Source: Terrabacter sp. 28
GTDB lineage: Bacteria; Actinomycetota; Actinomycetes; Actinomycetales; Dermatophilaceae
Direction: 5' to 3'
DNA: 64,000 bases
NCBI GenBank assembly: GCA_000955875.1
Contig: JYOE01000017.1
Coordinates: forward strand, 107,123 to 171,122
In this document: positions 1 to 9,358 of the stretch, one piece after another
Numbering within the stretch: position 1 is the stretch's first letter
Layout of the letters: each line of letters begins with the position of its first letter
Notes under the pieces: model-generated
The model's database searches: none
Told to the model about the DNA's origin: nothing
Seen by the model: the letters and a program-made list of their open reading frames with translations, nothing else
Translations under genes and position numbers: made by a program

Positions 1-1809
1 CGCCAGGTCGCAGGCCTGCTCACCGCCCCGTCCGTGGTCGCCACCGGCGGCACGACGACGCTCAACCTCGAGCTCGGCTCCGACGAGGACGTCCTCGGCT
101 TCGGCGAGCAGTTCGGTCGGCTCGTGAAGAACGGCCAGCTGCTGCGACTGCGCAGCGAGGACGCCTGCGGCACCGGCACCGGCATGGCCTACAAGCCGGT
201 CCCGGTCTGGCACTCGAGCCGCGGCTACACCGGCTTCGTCAACACGGGGGCCGTCGTCAACGCCGACGTCGGGCACTCCCGACCCTCCGTGCTCTCCCTC
301 GGCATCGAGGACGGGGCGATCGACCTCTACGTCTTCGCCGGCCCCGACCCGGGTGCACGACTGACGAACTACACCGAGCTCACCGGGCGTGCTGACGTGC
401 CGCCGCCGTGGGCCTTCGGCTACTGGATGGGCCGCTGCCGCTACCACTCGAGCGAGGAGATGCTCGAGGTCGCGCAGAGCACCCGGCGCCACCAGGTGCC
501 GATGGATGTGCTGCACCTCGACCCCGACTGGCTCGTCGTCGACCGGCTCAACACCGACTTCATCTGGAACACCGACCGGTTCGGCGACCGCAAGCAGTTC
601 GTCGAGGACCTCGCCGACCTCGGCCTTCGGCTCTCGGTGTGGGAGCTGCCCTACCTCGACCCGGCCTCTCCGCTCTTCGACGAGGCCGAGCGCGAGGGCT
701 ACCTCGTGCGCCGCACCGACGGGACGCTCGCCGGCATCGTCAAGACGCCGACCCCCGACGGGCGCATGCGCGCTCTCATCGACTTCACCAACCCGACGGC
801 CAAGCGCTGGTGGCAGGAGAAGCACCGCGCCTTCCTCGACGACGGGGTCGCGGTGTTCAAGACCGACTTCGGCGAGGCGCTGCCCGACGACGTCGCCCTC
901 TACGACGGCACCCCCGCCAACCAGGCGCACAACCTCTACCCGCTGCGCTACAACGCCGCGGTCTCCGACGCCATCCGGGAGTTCACGGGACGGGCACCGC
1001 TCGTCTGGGGGCGCAGCGGCTGGGCCGGCTCGCACCGCTACCCGGGTCAGTGGGGAGGCGACGCCGAGTCGACCGTGGCCGGCATGCAGGCGACGGTCCG
1101 TGGTGGGCTGTCGTACGCGATGAGCGCCCCGGGCTTCTGGAGCCACGACATCGGCGGCTTCTTCGGGCCCGAGCTCACGCCGGCTCTCTACGTGCGGTGG
1201 ACCCAGCTGGGTGCGCTGTCGCCGCTCATGCGCGCCCACGGGCTGCGCCCCCGCGAGCCGTGGGCCTTCGGTGAGCAGGCCCTCGACATCGCGCGTGAGT
1301 GGGTGCGACTTCGCTACTCGCTGCTGCCCTACCTCTGGCAGGTGGCCCGCGAGTCCGCGGCGAACGGCTGGCCCGTGATGCGGCCGCTCGGCTTCCACCA
1401 CTCCGACGACCGGGTCGCGCGCAGCGTCGACGACAGCTTCCTGCTGGGCCGAGACCTGCTCGTCGTGCCCGTCTTCGACGACGGCGACGCCCCCGTCAGC
1501 CGCACGTTCTACGTGCCCGAGGGCGAGTGGTTCGACCTCGACGACGAGACGAGGTATGCCGGTCCGGCCTTCCACACCGTCACGGTGCCGCTCGACCGGA
1601 TGCCCGTCCTCGTGCGCGGTGGAGCGACGATCCCCCGGGTCGACGTCGACGAGTCCGTCCGGTCGGTCGACGACCTGCACGGGCGGCCCTGGACGCTCCA
1701 CGCATACGGCGCCGGGGCGCCCGACGGCGCGGACGCCACCGACGGCCTCGTCGGGTTCGACGAACAGCCGGCATCCTTCGCCGGACCGGTGGTGCGACAT
1801 GGGGGCTGA
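1..1809 (+). CDS. GH31 alpha-glycosidase, YicI/alpha-xylosidase-like (5' partial)
   Basis: The frame is open from the first base, so the gene starts upstream; 602 residues are visible. The TIM-barrel core of glycoside hydrolase family 31 is plain: the nucleophile motif FKTDFGE has its Asp at 865-867, and the acid/base motif WGGD has its Asp at 1060-1062, followed by the GFWSHDIGG block and a C-terminal beta-domain. The Lys before TDFGE and the following sequence resemble YicI-type alpha-xylosidases more than sulfoquinovosidases. It should hydrolyse an alpha-linked glycoside in the cytoplasm, since no signal peptide can be assessed. The last 11 bases overlap the next gene, which indicates an operon. 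The substrate is not determined by the sequence. Confidence 0.9.
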   Translation, partial: RQVAGLLTAPSVVATGGTTTLNLELGSDEDVLGFGEQFGRLVKNGQLLRLRSEDACGTGTGMAYKPVPVWHSSRGYTGFVNTGAVVNADVGHSRPSVLSLGIEDGAIDLYVFAGPDPGARLTNYTELTGRADVPPPWAFGYWMGRCRYHSSEEMLEVAQSTRRHQVPMDVLHLDPDWLVVDRLNTDFIWNTDRFGDRKQFVEDLADLGLRLSVWELPYLDPASPLFDEAEREGYLVRRTDGTLAGIVKTPTPDGRMRALIDFTNPTAKRWWQEKHRAFLDDGVAVFKTDFGEALPDDVALYDGTPANQAHNLYPLRYNAAVSDAIREFTGRAPLVWGRSGWAGSHRYPGQWGGDAESTVAGMQATVRGGLSYAMSAPGFWSHDIGGFFGPELTPALYVRWTQLGALSPLMRAHGLRPREPWAFGEQALDIAREWVRLRYSLLPYLWQVARESAANGWPVMRPLGFHHSDDRVARSVDDSFLLGRDLLVVPVFDDGDAPVSRTFYVPEGEWFDLDDETRYAGPAFHTVTVPLDRMPVLVRGGATIPRVDVDESVRSVDDLHGRPWTLHAYGAGAPDGADATDGLVGFDEQPASFAGPVVRHGG

Positions 1810-2914
1810 CGAAGGCAGGTGGGGCGACCTGCAGGAGAAGCTCGCCCGCCTCGCCGAGCTGGCGCGCAGCCACGGCGTCGACACCGTCGTGCTGCGCGAG
1901 CCGGCCAACCTCACCTGGCTCCTCGGCGCCCGGGTCAACGTGCCGCAGACGCTCGACACCGCGTGCCTCGACGTCATCGTCCACGTGCCGGCGTCGGGCG
2001 CCGTCGGCCTCACCGTCGTCACCAACGCCATCGAGGCGCCGCGGCTGCGCGATATGGAGCTCGCCGGCCTCGACGACGCGTGCGAGACGCGGTGGGAGGT
2101 CGTGCCATGGTGGGAGGGCCGTGACGGGAAGCTCCCCACGGGTTCCCGTGTCGCGGGCGACCGGCCCCCGTCCGGCGCCGTCCCCGTCGGGGCCGACCTG
2201 GCGGCAGCCCGCCGACAGCTCACCGGACTCCAGCGCAGCCGCCTTGCCGACGTGTGCCGCGACGCGGCCGCTGCCGCCACCGCTGCAGCGCAGGGACTGA
2301 CGCCGAGCACCACCGGCTACGCCGCGGCTGGAGCGTTCGCCCGCGAGCTGCTGGACCGCGAGCTCGACCCCATCGTGCTGCTCGTGGGCGGTGCCGACCG
2401 GCTCGAGGCGCACCGGCACCCGCTGCCCGTGGGCGAGCCCGTCGGCGACCTCGCGCTGCTCGTCGCCTGCGGACGGCGGCACGGGCTGGTCGCCAGCGTG
2501 AGCCGCATCGTGTCCTTCGCCTCCCTCGATGCGCAGCAGGAGGACGCCTACCGCCGGCTGCTCTCCGTCGAGCAGGCCTTCCTCGACGAGAGCCGAGTGG
2601 GTGCGCGACTCGGCGACGTCGTGGGTGCCGGCGCTGCGGCATACGGCCGCAACGGCTTCGACCCCGACGAGTGGCACCGCCATCACCAGGGCGGCCTCAG
2701 CGGCTTCGTGCCACGGGAGTTCCCCGCGCACACGACGAGCGACGTCGTGCTCGGCGACGGTGCCGTCGTCGCCTGGAACCCGAGTGGTGCCGGCTGGAAG
2801 GTCGAGGACACGACGCTCGTGCTCGACGACGGTCCGCGCACCCTCGTGCACGACGACGCCTGGCCCACGGTCGAGGTGGGCGGTCGCCGCCGCCCTGGCG
2901 TGCTCGTCCGCTGA
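1799..2914 (+). CDS. M24-fold (pita-bread) protein, probably lacking the metal site
   Basis: A 371-residue protein with the layout of Xaa-Pro peptidase/creatinase-type M24 enzymes: an N-terminal domain with the motif LREPANLTWLLG, then a C-terminal pita-bread-like half with HHQGGLSGF and a final WKVEDTTLV strand. The usual metal ligands (Asp-Asp-His-Glu-Glu) are not all there: the strand that normally carries the first Asp reads LALLVACGRRHGLV and the second Asp is also missing. It may be a non-peptidase member or a catalytically dead homologue. It overlaps the glycosidase by 11 bases and precedes the aldehyde dehydrogenase, so it probably shares their pathway. The role is unknown. Confidence 0.75.
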   Translation: MGADEGRWGDLQEKLARLAELARSHGVDTVVLREPANLTWLLGARVNVPQTLDTACLDVIVHVPASGAVGLTVVTNAIEAPRLRDMELAGLDDACETRWEVVPWWEGRDGKLPTGSRVAGDRPPSGAVPVGADLAAARRQLTGLQRSRLADVCRDAAAAATAAAQGLTPSTTGYAAAGAFARELLDRELDPIVLLVGGADRLEAHRHPLPVGEPVGDLALLVACGRRHGLVASVSRIVSFASLDAQQEDAYRRLLSVEQAFLDESRVGARLGDVVGAGAAAYGRNGFDPDEWHRHHQGGLSGFVPREFPAHTTSDVVLGDGAVVAWNPSGAGWKVEDTTLVLDDGPRTLVHDDAWPTVEVGGRRRPGVLVR

Positions 2915-2956
2915 CGCCCCATGACGTACGGAAACCCTGAACGCAAGGAGACTGCA

Positions 2957-4384
2957 GTGCCCACCATCGCGAAGAACCTCGTCGCCGGCACCTGGGAGGA
3001 GGGCGAGTCCGCCCTCGAGGTCACCAACCCCGCCGACGGGAGAGTCGTAGGGCAGGTCGCCTGGGGCGGACCCGACACCGCCCGTCGTGCCGCCGACGCC
3101 GCAGCGGGAGCCTTCGGCGATTGGTCCGAGCTGCCCGCCCGGCGGCGTGCCGACATCCTCCTCGAGGCGTCCCGGCTGCTCGCCGAACGCGCCGAGACGA
3201 TCGGCGCGACGCTCGCCCGCGAGGCCGGCAAGCGGCTGCCCGAGGCCGTCGGCGAGGTGGCCTTCAGCGCCGAGTACTTCCGCTGGTTCGCCGAGCAGGC
3301 GCGCCGCCCCCACGGCGAGGTGATCCCGCACGAGGCCGCCGACCGGCGCCACCTCACCGTGCGCCGACCCGTCGGCGTCGTCGCCTCGCTGACGCCGTGG
3401 AACTTCCCGTGCTCCATCCAGGCGCGCAAGCTCGCCCCGGCGCTCGCCGCCGGCTGCACGGTCGTCGCGCGGGTGTCGGAGAAGGCCCCGCTGGCGGCGA
3501 CGGAGCTGATCCGCACCCTCGTCGACGCCGGCGTGCCCGACGGCGTCGTCAACCTCGTGCACGGCCCCGCCCGCGAGGTGACCCAGGCCCTGCTCGACCA
3601 CCAGGCCGTGCGCGCGGTGTCGTTCACCGGGTCCACGCAGGTAGGCCGCGAGATCATGGCGTCCGCCTCGCGCAGGATCGTGCGCCCGTTGCTCGAGCTG
3701 GGTGGCGACGCCGCCTTCGTGGTGTTCGACGACGCCGACCTCGACGCGGCCGTCGAGGGGGCGATGCTCGCCAAGTTCCGCAACACCGGCCAGTCGTGCA
3801 TCGCCGCCAACCGCTTCCTCGTGCACGAGGACGTGCACGACGAGTTCGTGGGGCGCCTCGCAGCTCGCGTCGAAGCGATGACGATCGGCGACGGCCTGGC
3901 CGACCCGCTGCCCGACCTCGGTCCCGTGATCGACCAGTCGCGAGTCGATGCCGTGAACTCCCTTGTCGACGAGGCGATCTCGCTCGGCGCCAAGCGCGTC
4001 ACCCAGGAGCGCGACCTGCCGACCGCAGGGACGTTCGTGGCGCCGACGCTGCTCACCGACGTGCCGACGACCGCCGGTCTCGCAACCGAGGAGGTGTTCG
4101 GCCCCGCCGCCGCCGTCTTCCGGTTCCGTGACGACGACGACGCCGTCACGCGGGCCAACCGCACCGAGATGGGTCTGGCCGCCTACGTCTGGTCGGCCGA
4201 CGTGTCGCGGTGCTGGCGCACGGCCGAGCGCCTCGAGGCCGGCATCGTCGGCGTCAACAACGCACTGCCGTCCGTGGCCTTCGCCCCGATGGGTGGCGTC
4301 AAGCAGTCCGGCCTCGGCCGTGAGGGCGCCGCCCTCGGGCTCGAGGAGTTCGAGGACGTCCGCTACCTCGCCCTCGGGCTCTGA
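2957..4384 (+). CDS. NAD(P)-dependent aldehyde dehydrogenase (succinate-semialdehyde dehydrogenase-like)
   Basis: A 475-residue member of the ALDH superfamily that oxidises an aldehyde to a carboxylate. The cofactor motif TPWNFP, the general-base region ELGGDAAF and the catalytic Cys in NTGQSC are all present, and the C-terminal GGVKQSGLGREG is typical of the GabD branch. The GTG at 2957 is chosen because AAGGAG lies 6 nt upstream; an ATG at 2921 has no such site. It is the third gene of the glycosidase operon. GabD-like enzymes also act on sulfolactaldehyde and other semialdehydes, so the substrate stays open. Confidence 0.88.
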   Translation: MPTIAKNLVAGTWEEGESALEVTNPADGRVVGQVAWGGPDTARRAADAAAGAFGDWSELPARRRADILLEASRLLAERAETIGATLAREAGKRLPEAVGEVAFSAEYFRWFAEQARRPHGEVIPHEAADRRHLTVRRPVGVVASLTPWNFPCSIQARKLAPALAAGCTVVARVSEKAPLAATELIRTLVDAGVPDGVVNLVHGPAREVTQALLDHQAVRAVSFTGSTQVGREIMASASRRIVRPLLELGGDAAFVVFDDADLDAAVEGAMLAKFRNTGQSCIAANRFLVHEDVHDEFVGRLAARVEAMTIGDGLADPLPDLGPVIDQSRVDAVNSLVDEAISLGAKRVTQERDLPTAGTFVAPTLLTDVPTTAGLATEEVFGPAAAVFRFRDDDDAVTRANRTEMGLAAYVWSADVSRCWRTAERLEAGIVGVNNALPSVAFAPMGGVKQSGLGREGAALGLEEFEDVRYLALGL

Positions 4385-4417
4385 CCCCGCCATGACGACC
4401 GACCAGGACGCGACGGC

Positions 4418-5143
4418 ATGAGCACCGAGCTCGTGCTCCTGCCCCTCGGCGTCATCGCCGGGGCGCTGACCCAGCGGGTGACCGGCATCGGTTTCGCGCT
4501 GGTCTGCGCGCCGCTGCTCGTGCTCGTCGCCGGGCCGTTCGAGGGCGTCGTGCTCTCGAACCTGCTGGGGCTCATCGTCAGCGCCGTCGTGTTCGTCACC
4601 CAGTGGCGCGAGACCGAGTGGCGCAAGGGCCTGCTGCTGGCCGTGCCCGCGCTGCTCGCGATCCCGCCAGGGGCCTGGGTCGCGCGCAACGTGCCCGCGC
4701 CGCAGCTCATGGTCATCATCGGGCTGACGGTCATCGTCGCCCTCGCCGCCGTGGTGCTCAGCGACCGGGCCCGCGTGCTGCGCGGCACGTCGGGCGCGGT
4801 CGTCGCCGGCGGGGCGAGCGGCTTCATGAACGTCACTGCGGGAGTGGGCGGCCCGGCCATCGTGCTGTATGCCGTCAGCACCTCGTGGGAGCACCGCAAG
4901 TTCGTCGCGACCTTCCAGTTCTTCTCGATCTTCACCAACCTCGCGTCGCTCGCAGCCAAGGGCGGCCTGCCGCGGGTGTCACCGGCCGCCCTCCTCGTCT
5001 CGCTCGGTGCACTGTTCGTCGGGCTGCTCGGCGGGGAGGCGCTCTCGCGACGGGTGGACCACGAGATGGCCCGCCACCTCGCCATCGGGCTGGCGCTCGC
5101 GGGCGCGGCCTTCACGGTCGTGAAGGGAGTGCTGGCGTGGTGA
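4418..5143 (+). CDS. TauE/SafE family membrane exporter
   Basis: A 241-residue integral membrane protein with about seven or eight hydrophobic segments and the two glycine-rich repeats of the family (GALTQRVTGIGFAL near the start, GFMNVTAGVGGPA in the middle). Family members export sulfite, sulfoacetate or other organic anions. It lies between an aldehyde dehydrogenase and glpK and overlaps glpK by 4 bases. A nine-codon reading frame at 4392-4421 ends in an ATGA overlap with its start; this may couple translation or be chance. The exported compound cannot be read from the sequence. Confidence 0.85.
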   Translation: MSTELVLLPLGVIAGALTQRVTGIGFALVCAPLLVLVAGPFEGVVLSNLLGLIVSAVVFVTQWRETEWRKGLLLAVPALLAIPPGAWVARNVPAPQLMVIIGLTVIVALAAVVLSDRARVLRGTSGAVVAGGASGFMNVTAGVGGPAIVLYAVSTSWEHRKFVATFQFFSIFTNLASLAAKGGLPRVSPAALLVSLGALFVGLLGGEALSRRVDHEMARHLAIGLALAGAAFTVVKGVLAW

Positions 5144-6714
5144 GCGCGCGTCGCGGGCGCCCGCCCTACGTGGCCGCCATCGACCAGGGGACGACGAGCA
5201 CCCGCTGTCTGGTGGTCGACGCGGACGCCACCGTCGTCGGCAGCGCGCAGACCGAGCACCGGCAGCACTACCCGGCGCCGGGCTGGGTCGAGCACGACGC
5301 CGAGGAGATCTGGCGCAACACCGTCCACGTCGTCGAGGCGGCCCTGCGCGACGCGGGACTCGAGGCCGCCGACATCGCGGCGTGCGGCGTCACCAACCAG
5401 CGCGAGACCGTCGTGGTGTGGGACCCGGCGACCGGCGAACTCGTGCACCCGGCAGTGGTGTGGCAGGACACGCGTACGGCCGAGGTGTGTGCGCGTCTGG
5501 CCGACGACCCGGCCACCGTCGAGCGCGTGCGCGCGATCACCGGGCTGCCGCTGTCGACCTACTTCAGCGGGCCGAAGATCGCGTGGGTGCTCGACCACGT
5601 GCCGGGAGCCCGTGAACGAGCCTGCGCGGGTGACCTGCTCGTCGGCACGGTGGACTCCTGGCTCGTCTGGAACCTCACGGGCGGCCCCGACGGAGGGGTG
5701 CACGTCACCGACGTCACGAACGCGTCGCGCACGCTCCTCATGGACCTGCGGACTCTCGCCTGGAGCGACGAGCAGCTCGACCGCCTCGACGTGCCGCCGG
5801 CGGCGCTGCCCGCGATCCGCAGCTCGTCCGAGGTCTACGGCACCGGCCATCCCGGGAGCCCCCTGCCGGGCGTTCCCGTGGCCGGCGCGCTGGGTGACCA
5901 GCACGCCGCCCTCGTCGGGCAGGCCTGCTTCGAGCCCGGCTCGTCCAAGAGCACCTACGGCACCGGCGGCTTCCTGCTCGCCAACACCGGTGAGGAGATC
6001 GTCCGCAGCGACCACGGGCTGCTCACGACGGTCGCCTACCAGCTGGGCGAGAGGCCGCCGCACTACGCGCTCGAGGGGGCCGTCGCCGTGGCCGGCGCCC
6101 TCATCCACTGGCTGCGTGACCGCCTGGAGCTGGTCCGCGACGTCGCCGAGGTGGAGACGCTCGCGGCGAGCGTGCCCGACAGCGGGGGCGCCTACGTCGT
6201 GCCCGCCTTCTCGGGACTCTTCGCCCCGCGCTGGCGACCCGACGCCCGCGGCGTCATCGCGGGCCTGACGGCCTACACCTCGCGGGCGCACCTCGTGCGG
6301 GCGGCGCTGGAGGCCACGTGCTTCCAGACGCGCGAGGTGGCCGACGCGATGCGTGCCGACACCGGCCGTGACCTGGACGAGCTCAAGGTCGACGGCGGAA
6401 TGGTCGCCAACTCGCTGCTCATGCAGCTGCAGGCCGACGTGCTGCAGGTGCCGGTCGTCGCCTCCGAGGTGACCGAGACGACCGCGCTCGGCGCAGCGTT
6501 CGCCGCCGGCCTCGCGGTCGGCGTGTGGGACAGCCCGGAGGCCGTGGCCCGGGTGCGCCGTGTCGGTCGGCGGTGGGAACCCGACCCCGGCTCGACGCTC
6601 GCCACCATCGGCTGGAGCGGCTGGAACAACGCCGTGGACCGGTCGCTCGGCTGGGCCACCTCCGAACCCGTGCCCCACCCCCAGCCCGAACCCCTCGTCA
6701 AGGAGACGTCGTGA
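5140..6714 (+). CDS. glpK: Glycerol kinase
   Basis: A 524-residue FGGY-family kinase that phosphorylates glycerol to sn-glycerol 3-phosphate in the cytoplasm. The N-terminal phosphate motif IDQGTTSTR, the glycerol-site motif NQRET with WQDTRT, GDQHAALVGQ, KSTYGTGGF and the C-terminal ATP-site motif VDGGMVANSLLMQ are all recognisable. The GTG at 5140 overlaps the TauE stop as GTGA; a GTG one codon earlier is also possible. glpD follows with a 4-base overlap, so the product passes directly to the next enzyme. It is slightly longer than most GlpK proteins because of a Pro-rich C-terminal tail. Confidence 0.96.
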   Translation: MSARRGRPPYVAAIDQGTTSTRCLVVDADATVVGSAQTEHRQHYPAPGWVEHDAEEIWRNTVHVVEAALRDAGLEAADIAACGVTNQRETVVVWDPATGELVHPAVVWQDTRTAEVCARLADDPATVERVRAITGLPLSTYFSGPKIAWVLDHVPGARERACAGDLLVGTVDSWLVWNLTGGPDGGVHVTDVTNASRTLLMDLRTLAWSDEQLDRLDVPPAALPAIRSSSEVYGTGHPGSPLPGVPVAGALGDQHAALVGQACFEPGSSKSTYGTGGFLLANTGEEIVRSDHGLLTTVAYQLGERPPHYALEGAVAVAGALIHWLRDRLELVRDVAEVETLAASVPDSGGAYVVPAFSGLFAPRWRPDARGVIAGLTAYTSRAHLVRAALEATCFQTREVADAMRADTGRDLDELKVDGGMVANSLLMQLQADVLQVPVVASEVTETTALGAAFAAGLAVGVWDSPEAVARVRRVGRRWEPDPGSTLATIGWSGWNNAVDRSLGWATSEPVPHPQPEPLVKETS

Positions 6715-8432
6715 ACGTACGCGACCGCATCGACCCTGCCCACCGGGCCTCCACGTGGGGCGAGCTCCAGGACGGCGCCTTCGACGTGCTCGTCATCGGG
6801 GGAGGGGTGACCGGCGCGGGCGTGGCGCTGGACGCGGCGACCCGCGGGCTGCGAACCGCCCTCGTCGAGATGCGCGACTTCGCGAGTGGCACCTCGTCGC
6901 GGTCGAGCAAGCTCTTCCACGGCGGCCTGCGCTACCTGGAGCAGCTGAACTTCACCCTCGTGCGCGAGGCGCTGCACGAGCGTGAGCTGATGCTCACCCG
7001 GCTCGCGCCGCACCTCGTGCGCCCGGTGCCGTTCCTCTACCCGCTCAAGGGCCGGGTGTGGGAGCGGCCCTACGTCGGTGCGGGACTCGCGCTCTACGAC
7101 GCCCTTGCCGGTCGCAGCAGCGTGCCGCGGCACCGCCATCTCAGCCGCACCGGCGCACGCGCCCTGTGCCCGGCGCTGCGACCCGACGCGCTGGTCGGTG
7201 CGCTGCAGTACTACGACGCGCAGGCCGACGACGCCCGACACACCCTGACAGTCGCGCGCACGGCGGCGCACTACGGCGCCGTCGTCCGCTCCTCGACGAG
7301 GGTCGAGGGCCTGGTCCGCGACGGCGGCCGGGTCGTCGGCGCGGAGCTGCGCGACGTGGAGACGGGGGCGCGCGCGACCGTCCGCGCGTCCGTCGTCGTG
7401 AACTGCACCGGCGTGTGGACCGACGACGTGCAGGAGCTCGCCGACACGAGGGGTCGGTTCCGCGTGCGGGCGTCGAAGGGCGTGCACCTGGTCGTGCCGC
7501 GCGACCGGATCAACTCCGAGACCGGCCTCATCCTGCGCACCGAGACCTCCGTGCTCTTCGTCATCCCGTGGGGCAACCAGTGGCTCGTCGGCACCACCGA
7601 CACCGACTGGAACCTCGACAAGGCCCACCCGGCCGCCAGCCGCTCCGACATCGACTACATTCTCTCGCAAGTCAACTCGGTGCTGACGACGCCGCTGACG
7701 CACGACGACATCCTCGGTGTCTACGCCGGCCTCCGGCCACTGCTGTCGGGGGAGTCCGAGGCCACGAGCCAGCTCTCGCGCGAGCACGCCGTCGCCCGAC
7801 CGCTGCCGGGCCTCGTCAGCGTCGCCGGCGGCAAGTACACGACCTACCGGGTCATGGCCCGCGACGCCGTCGACGCAGCCGTGCGCGACCTCGACCGTCC
7901 CGTCGCGCCGTCCGTCACGCACCGGACGCCCATCCTGGGGGCCGAGGGCTACGAGGCGTTGAGCAACTCCCTCGAGTCCTTGGCGGCCGAGTGGTCCCTT
8001 CCGACCTGGCGCCTGCGCCGGCTGCTCGACCGCTACGGCAGCCTCGTCGCCGAGGTGCTCGAGCCGACCCGCGAGGACGCGAGCCTGCGCGAGCCCCTCG
8101 ACGGCGCAGACGAGTACCTGCGTGCCGAGATCCGGTATGCCGTCACCCACGAGGGTGCGCTGCACCTCGACGACGTGCTCACCCGGCGCACCCGCATCTC
8201 GATCGAGGTCGCCGACCGCGGGGTGGGTGCGTCGTCGGGCGTGGCGGCTCTCGTCGCACCCCTGCTGGGCTGGGACGAGGCGACGACGACGGCGGAGGTG
8301 CAGGCGTACGCCGACAGGGTGCGCGCCGAGCGGGAGTCGCAGACCCACACCGAGGACCTGGACGCCGACGCCGTGCGACGGGCTGCCGCCGACCCCCGCA
8401 CCCTCCACGGCGACGGGCAGCCGCGAGGCTGA
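6711..8432 (+). CDS. glpD: Glycerol-3-phosphate dehydrogenase (FAD-dependent)
   Basis: A 573-residue flavoprotein that oxidises glycerol 3-phosphate to dihydroxyacetone phosphate and feeds electrons to the membrane quinone pool. The FAD-binding motif VIGGGVTGAGVALDAATRG is near residue 27, followed by the family block FASGTSSRSSKLFHGGLRYL and a later GTTDTDWN. A C-terminal DAO_C domain follows from about residue 410. The start is GTG at 6711 (GTGA overlap with glpK) with AAGGAG 5 nt upstream. It is the last gene of the operon that starts before the window. Confidence 0.95.
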   Translation: MNVRDRIDPAHRASTWGELQDGAFDVLVIGGGVTGAGVALDAATRGLRTALVEMRDFASGTSSRSSKLFHGGLRYLEQLNFTLVREALHERELMLTRLAPHLVRPVPFLYPLKGRVWERPYVGAGLALYDALAGRSSVPRHRHLSRTGARALCPALRPDALVGALQYYDAQADDARHTLTVARTAAHYGAVVRSSTRVEGLVRDGGRVVGAELRDVETGARATVRASVVVNCTGVWTDDVQELADTRGRFRVRASKGVHLVVPRDRINSETGLILRTETSVLFVIPWGNQWLVGTTDTDWNLDKAHPAASRSDIDYILSQVNSVLTTPLTHDDILGVYAGLRPLLSGESEATSQLSREHAVARPLPGLVSVAGGKYTTYRVMARDAVDAAVRDLDRPVAPSVTHRTPILGAEGYEALSNSLESLAAEWSLPTWRLRRLLDRYGSLVAEVLEPTREDASLREPLDGADEYLRAEIRYAVTHEGALHLDDVLTRRTRISIEVADRGVGASSGVAALVAPLLGWDEATTTAEVQAYADRVRAERESQTHTEDLDADAVRRAAADPRTLHGDGQPRG

Positions 8433-8498
8433 CGTCGGTGCACCACACTGGGTCGCGCCTCCGGCGCGCCGGGTGACGCGCTGCGTATCCTCGGCCGG

Positions 8499-9326
8499 GT
8501 GCGCGGTCGAGGATCGAGAGCGACCGGCAGACCGGCGGGCCGGCGGCGACGGCTCGGACGGGTCCCGGGCGGCGGGGTGTCCGTGGGCCTGGCCGTCCTC
8601 GGCACGGCGTGGGTCGTCGGTCACGGGCTCCAGATGCCGATCGAACAGCCGGCGACGGGCTCACTCGTCGACGTCGTCGACACGACGCCGCTGACCGCAC
8701 CGGCCGAGCGGGCATCAGGGCGGCCCGGGGGCAAGGGGGCCGCCCCGGTGTCCGTCCAACCGGACCCGATCTGGGTGTCGCGCATCTCGTCGCGCACCGG
8801 CATCCCCGTCGTGGCGCTGCGGGCCTACGGGCGGGCCTCGATCCTCGCGGTGGCCGACCTCCCGGACTGCCACGTGGGCTGGACGACGCTGGCCGCCGTC
8901 GGCCGGGTCGAGTCGGTGCACGGCACGCTCGGTGGCGGACGCCTGCTGAAGAGCGGTCGGACCTCCCGACCCATCGTCGGGCCTGCTCTCGACGGCGAGG
9001 GAGGAGTGGCGCCCCTACGACCTGACGCCGCCGGCGTACGCCTGCACGGGGACCCCACGTGGGACCACGCCGTGGGGCCCATGCAGTTCCTGACGAGCTC
9101 GTGGGAGCGGTTCGGCGCGGACGCGGACGCGGACGGCGTCGCCGACCCGACTGACATCGACGACGCCGCGTGGGGCGCGGCACGGCACCTGTGCGCCGGC
9201 GGGGTCGACCTGAGCGACGGGCGTGCCTGGGCGCGAGCGGTCTTCGGCTACAACGCCTCCGACGCGTACGTCCGGCGCGTGCTCGACATCGCCGACGACT
9301 ATGCCCGGGCGGCCGCGCGACGCTGA
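8499..9326 (+). CDS. Secreted/anchored lytic transglycosylase-type protein
   Basis: A 275-residue protein with an Arg-rich N-terminus, one hydrophobic segment (about residues 26-42) and a Pro/Gly-rich spacer, then an SLT/MltB-like catalytic domain. The motif GRVESVHG carries the likely catalytic Glu, and GPMQFLTSSWERFGADADADG plus FGYNASDAYVRRVL match murein transglycosylases that cleave peptidoglycan glycan strands outside the membrane. A TATCCT box ends 7 nt before the GTG, so the mRNA is probably leaderless. The gene stands alone and converges on creatinase, with a strong hairpin in between. Confidence 0.85.
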   Translation: MRGRGSRATGRPAGRRRRLGRVPGGGVSVGLAVLGTAWVVGHGLQMPIEQPATGSLVDVVDTTPLTAPAERASGRPGGKGAAPVSVQPDPIWVSRISSRTGIPVVALRAYGRASILAVADLPDCHVGWTTLAAVGRVESVHGTLGGGRLLKSGRTSRPIVGPALDGEGGVAPLRPDAAGVRLHGDPTWDHAVGPMQFLTSSWERFGADADADGVADPTDIDDAAWGAARHLCAGGVDLSDGRAWARAVFGYNASDAYVRRVLDIADDYARAAARR

Positions 9327-9358
9327 GAGCCGGCCGCTGAGCCCGGCCCCACTGCGGT

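Noticed and set aside
1..1809. Naming the GH31 gene a sulfoquinovosidase (YihQ)
   Set aside because: The context is suggestive, but the catalytic motif and surroundings look YicI-like and the sulfonate-binding pattern is not seen.
4392..4421. Nine-codon frame overlapping the TauE start by ATGA
   Set aside because: Too short to separate from chance; no ribosome site beyond general purine content. Mentioned only in the TauE entry.
1580..4894. A very long open frame on the - strand opposite the glycosidase-ALDH genes
   Set aside because: High-GC coding sequence leaves long antisense frames open. The translation is low-complexity Arg/Gly/His-rich with no family motif, and the + strand genes here are certain.
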